DNA of 64,000 bases from Burkholderiaceae bacterium. Lineage in GTDB: Bacteria; Pseudomonadota; Gammaproteobacteria; Burkholderiales; Burkholderiaceae_D. The DNA lies in the NCBI GenBank assembly GCA_031291325.1, contig JARLJG010000002.1:1-64000 (forward strand), in the 5' to 3' direction. Made by a program: the position numbers and the translations under genes. Positions within the stretch are counted from its first letter, which is position 1; the number at the start of each line of letters is the position of its first letter. Below are positions 17,369 through 25,482 of this stretch, one piece after another. The notes beneath the pieces were generated by a model. It was given only the letters and a program-made list of their open reading frames with translations. It made no database searches and had not been told where the DNA came from.

Positions 17369-20300
17369 ATGAATAAAAATCCATTTCAATTCGGTCAGTG
17401 GCTGGTGCACCCACCCACCAATTGCATCGAGCAGGCGGGAGAAACGCGGCAGATGGAGCCACGGGCGATGGACGTCTTGTTGACCTTGTGCGCGGCCAAC
17501 GGCGACGTGGTGAGCGCGGACCAACTCTTGACGCAATGCTGGGGCACGAGCGTGTATGGCGACAACCCGGTGCATAAAACCATTGCCCAGTTGCGCCGCC
17601 TGCTGGGCGACGCAGCCAATGCGCCCGTCTATATAGAGACGATCCGCAAACGCGGCTATCGCACGCTGGCGCCGTTGACTTTTGGTAGCGCCGACACCAT
17701 CGGCCTGACTCCGTGGAAAGACAGTTCGCCGTTTCGCGGTTTGCAGGCCTTCGACCAGAGCCATGCGCAAGTATTCTTCGGACGCAGCAATGCGACGCGC
17801 CAACTGGTCGATGCGGCCAATGCGCAAGTCGAGGCCGGCTGCGCGCTGCAGCTATTGCTCGGCCCCAGCGGCTCAGGCAAGACTTCGGTGGTATTGGCCG
17901 GCATGTTCCCGGCCCTGTCGCTGGAGCGCAGCACGAGCGGACTGGCGCTGCTCGACACCACGACCTTCGATTTGGCCGAACAAGGCGAGCACACCTTGTT
18001 CGTGAAACTGGCCGGCGCCATGCTCGACATGTGCTGGGCCGAACAACCCTTGTTTCCCGGCGCCAGCGCAGTGACGTTGGCGCACCGGCTGGAGCACGAA
18101 GTCGACACCGTGGTGCAAGACATGGCCACGGCGCTGGCCCTGGCGAGCGAACAATTGAGCGCGCAGGCAAGCCTGCAATCGGCCCCAACGACCAGCCGCC
18201 GGCCACGCACGCTGCGCTTCGGCATCTTCATCGACCGGCTGGAAGCGCTATTTAACGTCAACCATATCGGCGACGCCGAACGGCGCGCCTTTCTGGGCGC
18301 CATCAGCCATTTGGCGCACAGCAACGTCGCGCTGCTGGTGCTGGGCTGCCGCAACGACTTTTATCCGCATATCGCCGCCCATGCGGAATTAATGGAAGGC
18401 AAACCCAACGGCGCGCACTTCGATCTCGGCCCGCCGAGCGCGGCAGAAATCGCCCAGATCATCCGCATGCCCGCTGCCATGGCGGGATTGAGCTATGGCA
18501 TCGACCCCGCAACCTACGCGCGCCTGGACGACGTGTTGTGCGCCGAGGCCGCCGCCAGCCCGGATGCGCTGCCCCTATTGCAGTATTGTCTGCAAGAACT
18601 GTATCGCTTGCGCAGCGCCGACGGCGAGCTGAGTTTCTCGACCTTCAAGGAATTGGGCGGCCTCGAAGGCGCCATCGGCCAACGCGCGGAACAAGTGGTG
18701 GCGCGTTTCACCGAACAGCAGCTCGCTTCGCTGCCACGCGTGATGTCGCAGGTCGTGGTGCTGACAGCCAATGACGAAAGCGTCACCAGCCACCATGCGC
18801 CATGGGCTGCATTGCGCAACGACGAAGAGCGCGATGTTGTCAACGCCTTGATCGAATCGCGCCTGTTCGTCAGCGACTTGAAAGGCGAAACGCCAAGTTT
18901 CGGCGTCGCCCACGAAGCGCTGCTGCGGCGCTGGCCGCGCCTGGTGGAATGGACCGAAGCGCATCGGGCCGCCTTGCGCGTGCGCGGCGGGCTGGTGCAA
19001 CAGACGGCCCGCTGGATCGCAGAGGGCCGCCCCGACGATCTGCTGCTACCGCAAGGCAAACGCCTGACCGAAGCCAGATTGCTGCAAAACGAAGGCGTGT
19101 TTTCCCTAAGCGCTGAGGAAACCGCGCTCATCGACGTCTCGGCCAAACGCGTCCAGTGGCGCACCCGCCTGCGCACGCTGGCCTTTGCCGCCATCGTTTT
19201 CCTGGCGGTGGCGGCCATCGGCATGGGCATCCGCGCCACGGCGGCCAAACGCCTGGCCGAACAACAGCGCGCCGAAGCGGAAGGCTTGATGGGATTCATG
19301 CTGGGCGATTTCGTCGATAAATTGCGCCCTCTGGGCAAACTGGATTTGCTCGATAGCGTGAGCTTGAAGGGCTTGGAATACTTGAAGCGCTCGCAAGACG
19401 ATGAACAGAGCACGGTCGCGCTGACGCAGCGCGCCAAGGCCTTGCAGGTAATCGGCGAAGTGCGGCGCGCGCGCGGCGATCCGACAGGCGCGCTGGAGGC
19501 GCTGACTGCCGCCAACGACATTTTGCAGCAGCAATACAAAAGGCTGCCGCAGGATACCGAAGTGCTGAAGAACCTCGGCGTCACCGCATTCTGGCTGGGG
19601 CAGATCGGCATGGATCGGAACGACTGGCAAAACGCCAAAGTCTATTGGCAAGACTACCAGACGTACAGCGACCTTCTGAACATCATTGACCCTGGCAAGG
19701 TCGACTGGTGGGTCGAACAATCGTATGCGCACACGAACCTCGGTTCGCTTGCGCTGACGCGTGGCAATCTGGACGAGGCGGTGCGCGAATTCAACCAGTC
19801 CATTGCCTTGAAGGAACGCGCTTTGTCCAAGACTCCGACTGCCACCACGCTATCGGGCGACCTAGCCAACACTTACTCATTCCTGGCGAGCGCCAAGGCG
19901 TCGCAGGGCGAACTTGACGCGGCCACCCGCTTGTATGAGAAAGAGCTGCAAATGATTCTGCATTTGCGCGAAAGCGCGCCGTCGGAAGTTTTATGGATCA
20001 AGAAGCAGGTCTTCGCCCTGAGGATGCGCGCCAACATTCGCCTGGCTTGGGGCCTGGACCAACAAGCGCTTGGCGACTATCGGGAGGCGAGACTGTTGTT
20101 TCAAGATTTGCTGGCACGTGATCCCGGAAACCGCAACTGGCAGAGCGAGATCGCGAATCTGCGGCAGGACGAATTGCGGATCGTGGCGCGCCAGCGCGAT
20201 GCCGGGGACACGTCCCACGACCTGACGGAGATTGCCGCATCTTTGCATTCCATGGTTGCGTCCGATCCCAAGAACGTGGAATGGACGCACCGGGAAGCGA

Positions 20301-20710
20301 TCGCACACTTGCTGCTGGCGTCGACCAAACTGGGCCAGGGAAAGCTTGACGAGGCACGCCGCGAGAATCAAATCGCGGAGGAAAGTTTCGACAAGCTGTA
20401 TGCAGTCAACAAAAGCAATGTCTTGACCCGCTTGCGCCTGGTCGATTCGTTGCTGCTGTTGTCGGAAATCGAGCGAACGCAAAACCATTCCGAAGCTTCT
20501 GCCGCAGCATGCCGAAGAGCCTATGGCGTCATCGAAGCAGACGGCCCCAAGACCTGGGATTTCCGCTTCCTCGACCCTTGGGTACGCATCAATTATTGCC
20601 TGACCAACGATCAGGCAGCAGACATAGCCGCAAAGCGCCTTGAAAAAATCGGCTACAAGGACCTTGCATACCGGCGCTTTATTTCAACCCACCACGAAAG
20701 GAATGAATGA
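17369..20710 (+). CDS. wHTH-nSTAND ATPase-transmembrane-TPR regulator
   Basis: 1113-residue multidomain protein. Residues ~1-100 form an OmpR/CadC-type winged helix (ends PVYIETIRKRGYRTLAPL). Residues ~115-560 are a STAND ATPase of the nSTAND1 type: it starts SPFRGLQAFDQSHAQVFFGR, has Walker A GPSGSGKT at ~165-172 and ...RFGIFIDRLEALF as Walker B. A single hydrophobic helix (~600-625, TLAFAAIVFLAVAAIGMGI) follows, then TPR-like helical repeats to the C-terminus. With positive residues on the N-side, the DNA-binding and ATPase parts should be cytoplasmic and the TPR part periplasmic. It ends overlapping the next gene by four bases. Ligand and targets are unknown. Confidence 0.8.
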   Translation: MNKNPFQFGQWLVHPPTNCIEQAGETRQMEPRAMDVLLTLCAANGDVVSADQLLTQCWGTSVYGDNPVHKTIAQLRRLLGDAANAPVYIETIRKRGYRTLAPLTFGSADTIGLTPWKDSSPFRGLQAFDQSHAQVFFGRSNATRQLVDAANAQVEAGCALQLLLGPSGSGKTSVVLAGMFPALSLERSTSGLALLDTTTFDLAEQGEHTLFVKLAGAMLDMCWAEQPLFPGASAVTLAHRLEHEVDTVVQDMATALALASEQLSAQASLQSAPTTSRRPRTLRFGIFIDRLEALFNVNHIGDAERRAFLGAISHLAHSNVALLVLGCRNDFYPHIAAHAELMEGKPNGAHFDLGPPSAAEIAQIIRMPAAMAGLSYGIDPATYARLDDVLCAEAAASPDALPLLQYCLQELYRLRSADGELSFSTFKELGGLEGAIGQRAEQVVARFTEQQLASLPRVMSQVVVLTANDESVTSHHAPWAALRNDEERDVVNALIESRLFVSDLKGETPSFGVAHEALLRRWPRLVEWTEAHRAALRVRGGLVQQTARWIAEGRPDDLLLPQGKRLTEARLLQNEGVFSLSAEETALIDVSAKRVQWRTRLRTLAFAAIVFLAVAAIGMGIRATAAKRLAEQQRAEAEGLMGFMLGDFVDKLRPLGKLDLLDSVSLKGLEYLKRSQDDEQSTVALTQRAKALQVIGEVRRARGDPTGALEALTAANDILQQQYKRLPQDTEVLKNLGVTAFWLGQIGMDRNDWQNAKVYWQDYQTYSDLLNIIDPGKVDWWVEQSYAHTNLGSLALTRGNLDEAVREFNQSIALKERALSKTPTATTLSGDLANTYSFLASAKASQGELDAATRLYEKELQMILHLRESAPSEVLWIKKQVFALRMRANIRLAWGLDQQALGDYREARLLFQDLLARDPGNRNWQSEIANLRQDELRIVARQRDAGDTSHDLTEIAASLHSMVASDPKNVEWTHREAIAHLLLASTKLGQGKLDEARRENQIAEESFDKLYAVNKSNVLTRLRLVDSLLLLSEIERTQNHSEASAAACRRAYGVIEADGPKTWDFRFLDPWVRINYCLTNDQAADIAAKRLEKIGYKDLAYRRFISTHHERNE

Positions 20711-21126
20711 TGAATAATGCAATAATTGACGCAGTAGCGGATATCCATGTCGCCGTTAGCATGAACCTACCTGGTCCCTACCCGATGTATACATGCGATC
20801 AATTCGATCCGAATCCAAGCCCGGACTGCTCAGTGATCTGCAAGGTCCCGACCAATATCATCTTCACGCTGGACCGAGCAACCGTCGAAGCAGGCTGGCA
20901 TTTTGCGGGATACTCGCCCAATTCCTCGTCGCCCATGCCGCTGCACACCAATTTGGGATTTTCTTCTACCTATCCCAATCTTTCGGTGACGGTATTTAAT
21001 CCATGCATACAAAATGGCGATATTCATAGCTTTTCGCTCTACTATAGCAATGAAGCAATCAACAACGGCACGCCGTTTTCCTTCGATCCGGAAACTGAAA
21101 ATCAGGGGGGAAGCGGCGGCATCTAA
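20707..21126 (+). CDS. Small unknown protein coupled to the STAND regulator
   Basis: 139 residues starting MMNNAIIDAVADIHVAVSMNLPG; a start one codon later (20710) is equally possible. It overlaps the STAND gene stop (ATGATGA), so it is translationally coupled. It contains several Cys (YTCDQFD, DCSVICKVP, FNPCIQNGD), beta-prone segments (TNIIFTLDRATVEAGWHFAGY) and a C-terminal FSFDPETEN followed by Gly/Ser. The DP...EN ending is reminiscent of the small DP-EP protein family, but I cannot confirm this. No signal peptide. A terminator-like hairpin follows, so the two genes form a closed operon. The protein may be a sensor subunit or effector of the STAND protein. Confidence 0.65.
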   Translation: MMNNAIIDAVADIHVAVSMNLPGPYPMYTCDQFDPNPSPDCSVICKVPTNIIFTLDRATVEAGWHFAGYSPNSSSPMPLHTNLGFSSTYPNLSVTVFNPCIQNGDIHSFSLYYSNEAINNGTPFSFDPETENQGGSGGI

Positions 21127-21187
21127 TCAGGCGTCCAGGGCTGCCGCTCATGCGGTTGCACTGGCCGCTGTGTTGCCATAAAAATAG

Positions 21188-21222
21188 AGCGGAGGCTCGC
21201 CAACGGTGAGCCGCCGCTTTTC
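21188..21222 (+). terminator. Terminator-like hairpin between convergent genes
   Basis: AGCGG-A-GGCTC (21188-21198) pairs with GAGCC-G-CCGCT (21208-21218) with one internal mismatch; TTTT follows. It would end the STAND operon. The lanC-like gene arrives from the other side. Confidence 0.6.
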
Positions 21223-21287
21223 GCATTTATCGCGGTCCACACCGCGCTTAAGGGTTTGCCATAACCACGCGCAAGCCGACCTACCTC

Positions 21288-22739
21288 TCAAACCAGGGTT
21301 TCCGCATCCAGCAACAGCACCGACGGAACCTTGCCCTTGTTGGCCAGGCGCAGCAAGTGCAAACCGATGCCCGACAAGCCGATCAGCAAGGACGGGCTGT
21401 AACCTCCGCACACCAGGCCGGACGGCAGATCGATCGGCGACGCAAAGCGCTGCAGGTAGGCCAGCATTTGATCCTGGCACTCCTGCACCAACGCCGGGTC
21501 TTCCTGCAATGCATAGTTCAACAGGATGTCCGACAGGCCGAACAAGCCGTGGCACAGCGTCGCATCGTGCGGGGCCGCCTGCAGTTTCTGTTGCATCAGC
21601 TTGCGCGTGGTCGCGATGGCGGCGCTCAGCCGTTCCCGGTGGAATTGCTCGCGTCCGGGGTTCAGGCGCATCGCGCGCAAGTGCGCCAGCGCGATCCCCG
21701 GCGCGCCATGGCACCACGCGCCACGGAAGGTGCCGCAGATTTTTCCGTCGCGCTTGAAGTGCGGGTAGCGCGTGTCGACCCAGTTGCCCTCATCCGGGTT
21801 GTACAACTGCTCTTCAAAGGCAAATGCGCCGTTGGCATAGGTCAGATAGGTCTTCTGCCCGGTGTCGCGGTAGGCCTCCAACAGCGCCAGGCCGATGCCC
21901 GATGCGCCATGCGAAAAGCCGGTAAGCGGCGGATTATCCAATTCCACGCCATGGATTTTCGGCGCCGACCAGATGCACATCTCGCCCTGCCAGGCGCCGA
22001 GATTGACGATCTCGTTGGCGCATTCGATCGCAAGATCGCGGCAGCGCCGTATCCGGTATTGATTAGCAAGGAATAGCAGGGGTCCGATGGCGCCGGCGTT
22101 GCCGCCGATGACGTCCAACGAATGCTGGGTCGCAAGGCCGCGATCCAGTTGCCCCAATAGCCACGTCAAACCGGGGGCCAACCTTTGCCTGGCGGCGCTA
22201 TCGGCATAACCGAGCCGATGCCCCACATACAGCAAACCGAGAGCGCCGGCATAGAAGGAAATTGGCGAAGCCGGGAACGAATTGGTCTTCAGATAGTGCA
22301 CCGATCGCGTCCAGCCGGCGATGGCGACGTTCTTGAATTTTTCATTGCCGCTCATTTTGTACAGGCTGTGGAGAAATAGCGCCACGCCTGCCGATCCGCT
22401 GTAGAGTTCCGGGCCGATCGCCACATTCCGATCCGAATAGCCGGCGATTTCCCGATCCTGGATGTCTCTCCTGCCAAGCCAGGTGCAATGCGTCGCGTCG
22501 TCGTTCCAGATCGCCGTGTCGACCAGGTGGCGGCCGATTTGATAGGCGGCATGCATCAGTAATTCGCGCTTGCGTTCTGCTTCGCGTTCTGCGTCTCCTT
22601 CCTCGCTGCGTTTCAATATGCCGGTGGCCGATGTGTCGGCATGCGGCTGCAGCCGGGCTATGTCGGCGCAGCGCGCCGCACCCCGCCCGCTTCTGGAGGA
22701 CGGGGCTTGCTGCGGCTTGGTCAGATTGGTAGCGGTCAT
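21288..22739 (-). CDS. LanC-like lanthionine cyclase
   Basis: 483-residue protein of the LanC alpha,alpha-toroid family. It catalyses addition of Cys thiols to dehydrated Ser/Thr to close (methyl)lanthionine rings. Repeated GxxG landmarks are visible: GPELYSGSAGVALFL, GFSHGASGIGLALLEA (274 onward), GAWCHGAPGIAL and LCHGLFGLSDILL. The zinc ligands are present as Cys343 (WCHG) and Cys396-His397 (CHG), so the active site looks complete. The N-terminal ~55 residues are low complexity. The start overlaps the HopA1-like gene by four bases. As a stand-alone cyclase with no dehydratase domain, it fits a split class V lanthipeptide synthetase with the two genes upstream. Confidence 0.88.
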   Translation of the reverse strand: MTATNLTKPQQAPSSRSGRGAARCADIARLQPHADTSATGILKRSEEGDAEREAERKRELLMHAAYQIGRHLVDTAIWNDDATHCTWLGRRDIQDREIAGYSDRNVAIGPELYSGSAGVALFLHSLYKMSGNEKFKNVAIAGWTRSVHYLKTNSFPASPISFYAGALGLLYVGHRLGYADSAARQRLAPGLTWLLGQLDRGLATQHSLDVIGGNAGAIGPLLFLANQYRIRRCRDLAIECANEIVNLGAWQGEMCIWSAPKIHGVELDNPPLTGFSHGASGIGLALLEAYRDTGQKTYLTYANGAFAFEEQLYNPDEGNWVDTRYPHFKRDGKICGTFRGAWCHGAPGIALAHLRAMRLNPGREQFHRERLSAAIATTRKLMQQKLQAAPHDATLCHGLFGLSDILLNYALQEDPALVQECQDQMLAYLQRFASPIDLPSGLVCGGYSPSLLIGLSGIGLHLLRLANKGKVPSVLLLDAETLV

Positions 22740-23818
22740 GTCAATTCCTCCTGCCGGCCAACGGACGCTGCCGTCGCCGAACTCAATACCTGCTCATAGT
22801 CGAAAATGTGGTCTTTCAGCGCGTAGGGCGCCAGCGGATCGATGCCCTCATGCAAGAAGGACTGCTGCATGGTCTGCACGATCTCGCTGCGGGAACAGCG
22901 CTCCTCGACCAGGCAGCGTATCAATGCCCCGGCGATGATCCTGGCGCGGGAAAATCCAAAACTGTTGTCGTCCCTGGGATCTTCGGCAAAGCCCAGGCCG
23001 GGGGCCAGCCGCTTGGCAAACAAGGGCGTGGCCGGCTTGATCCTGCCGCGCAAGCGGCCATGAATCTCCCTGACGATCGGCAGCGCGCGCCGCAGATCGC
23101 TGCGGTTGATATACAACACGCCGGCATCCGAGCGATGGAAGGCGCGCGGATCGGATATCACCTTGGTCTTGAAATGCAGGCGTTCGCGATTGAGCGTCTC
23201 GGTGCAATGGCGAACGTAGTCGAGTGCGCCTTCGGCACTCAAATTCCAGTAGAACCTGAGCACGTCTTGCATCGGATCCTTGCCGCCGACACTTGACAGA
23301 TTGCCGAAGATCATGAAAAAGTTGGCATTCAGATTGCGCGTCTCCTTGGGGATTCTGACCTGGCAGGCCGTGCCTGCATCCAGCATCCCCTGGCATTGCA
23401 CTTCGCCCGGCGCGACGCAAAACACGACTTGCCCTTTCTTGACATCGACTTGCCGGTTCTCGATATCGCTCTTGACGATTTGCCAGCCATCTTCCCAACT
23501 GCCGGTCCCGCTATTGCAGGCCGACAGTTGCGACTTGAAATTATCCAGCGCGGCGCTGCCGGAAAAGCCGTCTGCAGGCGATTTGTTGTACAGCAAGTTG
23601 TAGATGTCGGTCGCCAGGATCTTGTCCAGGGCCGGATTGAGCTTGTTCTTTGCGAGATAGGAATCGGCTTGCGCGCCGCGTCCGTCCCGATCGAACACGC
23701 GGTAAGGATCGATGATCTTGATCTTGTCGACCTCGCGCAAGATCGTGTCGATGCGATAGCGATCGTGCGACAGGAAATCGATCGCGTCGACGGTGCGCAA
23801 AATATCGTCATGCACCAT
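22736..23818 (-). CDS. HopA1-type protein, putative phospho-Ser/Thr lyase of lanthipeptide synthesis
   Basis: 360 residues, beginning MVHDDILRTVDAIDFLSHDRYRID. The C-terminal two thirds resemble the HopA1 family (first known as a type III effector): RFYWNLSAEGALDYVRHCTETLNRERLHFKTKVI, SDAGVLYINRSDLRRALPIVREIH and TPLFAKRLAPGLGFAEDPRDDNSFGFSRARIIAGAL. In class V lanthipeptide systems a HopA1-like protein removes phosphate from phosphorylated Ser/Thr to give dehydroamino acids. Its overlaps with the kinase (11 bp) and LanC (4 bp) genes make that role the best reading here; no secretion signal or type III genes are nearby to suggest an effector. Confidence 0.82.
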   Translation of the reverse strand: MVHDDILRTVDAIDFLSHDRYRIDTILREVDKIKIIDPYRVFDRDGRGAQADSYLAKNKLNPALDKILATDIYNLLYNKSPADGFSGSAALDNFKSQLSACNSGTGSWEDGWQIVKSDIENRQVDVKKGQVVFCVAPGEVQCQGMLDAGTACQVRIPKETRNLNANFFMIFGNLSSVGGKDPMQDVLRFYWNLSAEGALDYVRHCTETLNRERLHFKTKVISDPRAFHRSDAGVLYINRSDLRRALPIVREIHGRLRGRIKPATPLFAKRLAPGLGFAEDPRDDNSFGFSRARIIAGALIRCLVEERCSRSEIVQTMQQSFLHEGIDPLAPYALKDHIFDYEQVLSSATAASVGRQEELT

Positions 23819-24959
23819 ACTGCGCCTCGCACGGTTCGACCACGTCGGCCACGCGCTGCTGCACGCCGTACAACTGGTCGCAGGCCCGTTGCGGATTATT
23901 CAAAATGCTGGCGCCGATGTTAAACAGCAGCACCGCAATCGGCGGCATCGCGTCGAATCGGGACGAGATTTCAAAGGATGTCTGCATGATCCGCAGGCCG
24001 GCAAAGAGCACCGCTTTTTCGAGCTGGCGGGCCAGCACAGCGGGAGCAAAATTGCTGGCCGCAGCGTAGCCGTCCCAAAAGGCATTGACGCCGGGTTTGA
24101 TATTGGCGAGCGGGAACTTCGCATGTTTGATCATTTCTTCCGGCGGCGTATCGTCGGGCATGGTGATGGCCCACCAGAAAACGAAATCGTTCAGCACGCC
24201 GGCAATATCCCAGGCGGTATCGCCAAATTGCGCCATTTCCCAATCGACGACCTTGATTTGCTTTTCCTTGCCGATCTCATTGATGCCGCCATGCAGGTCG
24301 ATGATGAAGTTGTCCAGTTTGATGTCGCCGTGAACGATCGCGTCGACTTCCCAGCGCCTGATCGCGTCTTGCCAATGGCGGTCGATCTCGTTGTGCGCCT
24401 GCAGCCGTTCGATGAACTTGATCGCGCCGGAACTCGCCCATTGCAAGATGTCCGGGTGCGGCTTGTGAAGCTTGAATATGAATGGCAGTTCGCTGCCGAG
24501 AAATTCAAATTCGGCCAAAGATCGCAAATGGATGGCGGACAGGCTCGCGTGCAATTGGCCCAGCAACTTGCCGACCGACTCCAGCGTCGCCGAGGGGATT
24601 TCCTTGACCGCTTCGCGCTTGTAATGCCGCCACAATGGCATCGACGACCGATATTTCAAGATCAACAATAACTGGTCGGCGTCGGCGTGCTCCAGCTCCG
24701 CCACGCAGCCCTTCAATTGCGGCAAATGGGTATCGATGCGGCTATAGAACAAGATCTCGTTCTTGAGGGTCTTGGCATTTTCCGCATTGACCGGATCGGT
24801 CTGCTTGATGAAGTAGTTTTGGCGCTTGTTGGTGGTGACGGTGATATTCTTGTTGCGGCGATTGACCGTCGTTGCTTCGTAATCGCCATTCAACAGCGCG
24901 TCCCTGGCGATCAGGCCGAGCTTCAATAATTGGTGATGAATGTTTTCGACTGTATACAC
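23808..24959 (-). CDS. Aminoglycoside-phosphotransferase-fold kinase, putative lanthipeptide Ser/Thr kinase
   Basis: 383 residues from a GTG start at 24959 preceded by GGGGGAAG. Kinase landmarks are complete: an ATP-site Lys52 (NYFIKQ) with Glu68, catalytic VHGDIKLDNFIID (His210, Asp212, Asn217), and VVDWEMAQFGDTAWDIA with the metal-binding Asp239. This is the APH/choline-kinase fold, not a Hanks kinase. In class V lanthipeptide clusters such a kinase phosphorylates core Ser/Thr before elimination by the HopA1-like lyase. It follows the precursor gene by 75 bp and overlaps the HopA1-like gene, so kinase, lyase and cyclase form one tightly packed unit. An antibiotic-resistance role is less likely in this context. 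Confidence 0.85.
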   Translation of the reverse strand: MYTVENIHHQLLKLGLIARDALLNGDYEATTVNRRNKNITVTTNKRQNYFIKQTDPVNAENAKTLKNEILFYSRIDTHLPQLKGCVAELEHADADQLLLILKYRSSMPLWRHYKREAVKEIPSATLESVGKLLGQLHASLSAIHLRSLAEFEFLGSELPFIFKLHKPHPDILQWASSGAIKFIERLQAHNEIDRHWQDAIRRWEVDAIVHGDIKLDNFIIDLHGGINEIGKEKQIKVVDWEMAQFGDTAWDIAGVLNDFVFWWAITMPDDTPPEEMIKHAKFPLANIKPGVNAFWDGYAAASNFAPAVLARQLEKAVLFAGLRIMQTSFEISSRFDAMPPIAVLLFNIGASILNNPQRACDQLYGVQQRVADVVEPCEAQYGA

Positions 24960-25005
24960 GGCTATCTTCCCCCTTAGGCACTGCGGACTACTGAAAAGCG
25001 CAACA

Positions 25006-25023
25006 AGGGAGAGCGCTCTCCCT
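25006..25023 (-). terminator. Perfect 18-bp palindrome between precursor and enzyme genes
   Basis: AGGGAGAGCGCTCTCCCT is a perfect palindrome 12 bp past the precursor stop. On the minus strand it is followed by TGTTGCGCTTTTC. A leaky terminator or processing hairpin at this place would raise the precursor:enzyme ratio, a common device in lantibiotic operons. Confidence 0.6.
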
Positions 25024-25034
25024 CGAACGCCACC

Positions 25035-25382
25035 TTAGGTCGAACATCCTGTCGTCGCCAGAACGATCCAGCAGCAATCGTCCTTGGGAACGCTGGCGCG
25101 CAACGATTTCGAGTTCGAGACCGTCAGCGCATCGGTCGAGCAGCCGGTCGTGGCCAGGACAATCCAGCAGCAATCGTCGGCCACGCTGTTTTTCAACTCC
25201 AGCGCATCGGATTGCGCCACGTCGCTGGTGGAGCATCCGGTAGTGGCCAGGACGATCCAGCAGCAATCGTCTTTGGCTTGAGAATTGGCGACCGTAAAAC
25301 TTTCCAAACTGGCCGCATTGGTCGAGCATCCGGTCGTTGCGAGGACGATCCAGCAACAATCGCTTTTTTGCACAGCACCCAT
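25035..25382 (-). CDS. Multi-core precursor peptide of a class V-like lanthipeptide
   Basis: 115 residues made of four identical cores DCCWIVLATTGCST separated by spacers of 17, 17 and 18 residues. Each core has three Cys, three Thr and one Ser, so it can form thioether rings. Start ATG 25382 has AAGGAG six bases upstream; the frame stays open to a TTG at 25466 that lacks a good ribosome site. From 25382 only MGAVQKS precedes the first core, so there is no ordinary leader. The spacers share a pattern (small/polar, then Leu or Val, then Ala/Asn/Ser, ending in Asp) and may act as leaders for the next core or followers of the last. Downstream lie kinase, HopA1-like and LanC genes on the same strand. 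Confidence 0.88.
   Translation of the reverse strand: MGAVQKSDCCWIVLATTGCSTNAASLESFTVANSQAKDDCCWIVLATTGCSTSDVAQSDALELKNSVADDCCWIVLATTGCSTDALTVSNSKSLRASVPKDDCCWIVLATTGCST
25038..25079 (-). repeat. Core copy 4 (C-terminal) of the precursor
   Basis: Encodes DCCWIVLATTGCST directly before the stop codon. It differs from the other copies only at synonymous positions (for example GTT Val, GCG Ala, ACA Thr, TGT Cys). Confidence 0.92.
25134..25175 (-). repeat. Core copy 3 of the precursor
   Basis: Encodes DCCWIVLATTGCST; distinguished by ATT for Ile and GGC for Gly. It begins 96 bp from copy 4. Confidence 0.92.
25227..25268 (-). repeat. Core copy 2 of the precursor
   Basis: Encodes DCCWIVLATTGCST; distinguished by ACT for the first Thr and TCC for Ser. 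It begins 93 bp from copy 3. Confidence 0.92.
25320..25361 (-). repeat. Core copy 1 (N-terminal) of the precursor
   Basis: Encodes DCCWIVLATTGCST starting at residue 8 of the peptide; distinguished by TGT for the first Cys, CTC for Leu and GCA for Ala. It is preceded by Ser instead of the Asp found before copies 2-4. Confidence 0.92.
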
Positions 25383-25482
25383 TCCTATCTCCTTGACAAA
25401 TTTCCCTACTCGTATGGCTTTTCGGTATCCGCCCCAGTATTTTTTCGATTGGATCCTGGTTTCCAATTTCTCTGTTGCGCGC

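Noticed and set aside
22736-23818. Type III secretion effector
   Set aside because: HopA1 similarity alone would suggest this, but there are no type III genes, chaperone or hrp-type promoter, and the gene is embedded in a lanthipeptide operon.
23808-24959. Aminoglycoside resistance kinase
   Set aside because: The fold matches APH, but its overlap with HopA1-like and LanC genes and the peptide gene upstream make a biosynthetic kinase the better reading.
25035-25382. Four ~42-bp repeats with ~51-54-bp spacers, superficially like a small CRISPR array
   Set aside because: The repeats differ from each other only at third codon positions, lie in one open frame with a strong ribosome binding site, and have no cas genes near. 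They are peptide cores.
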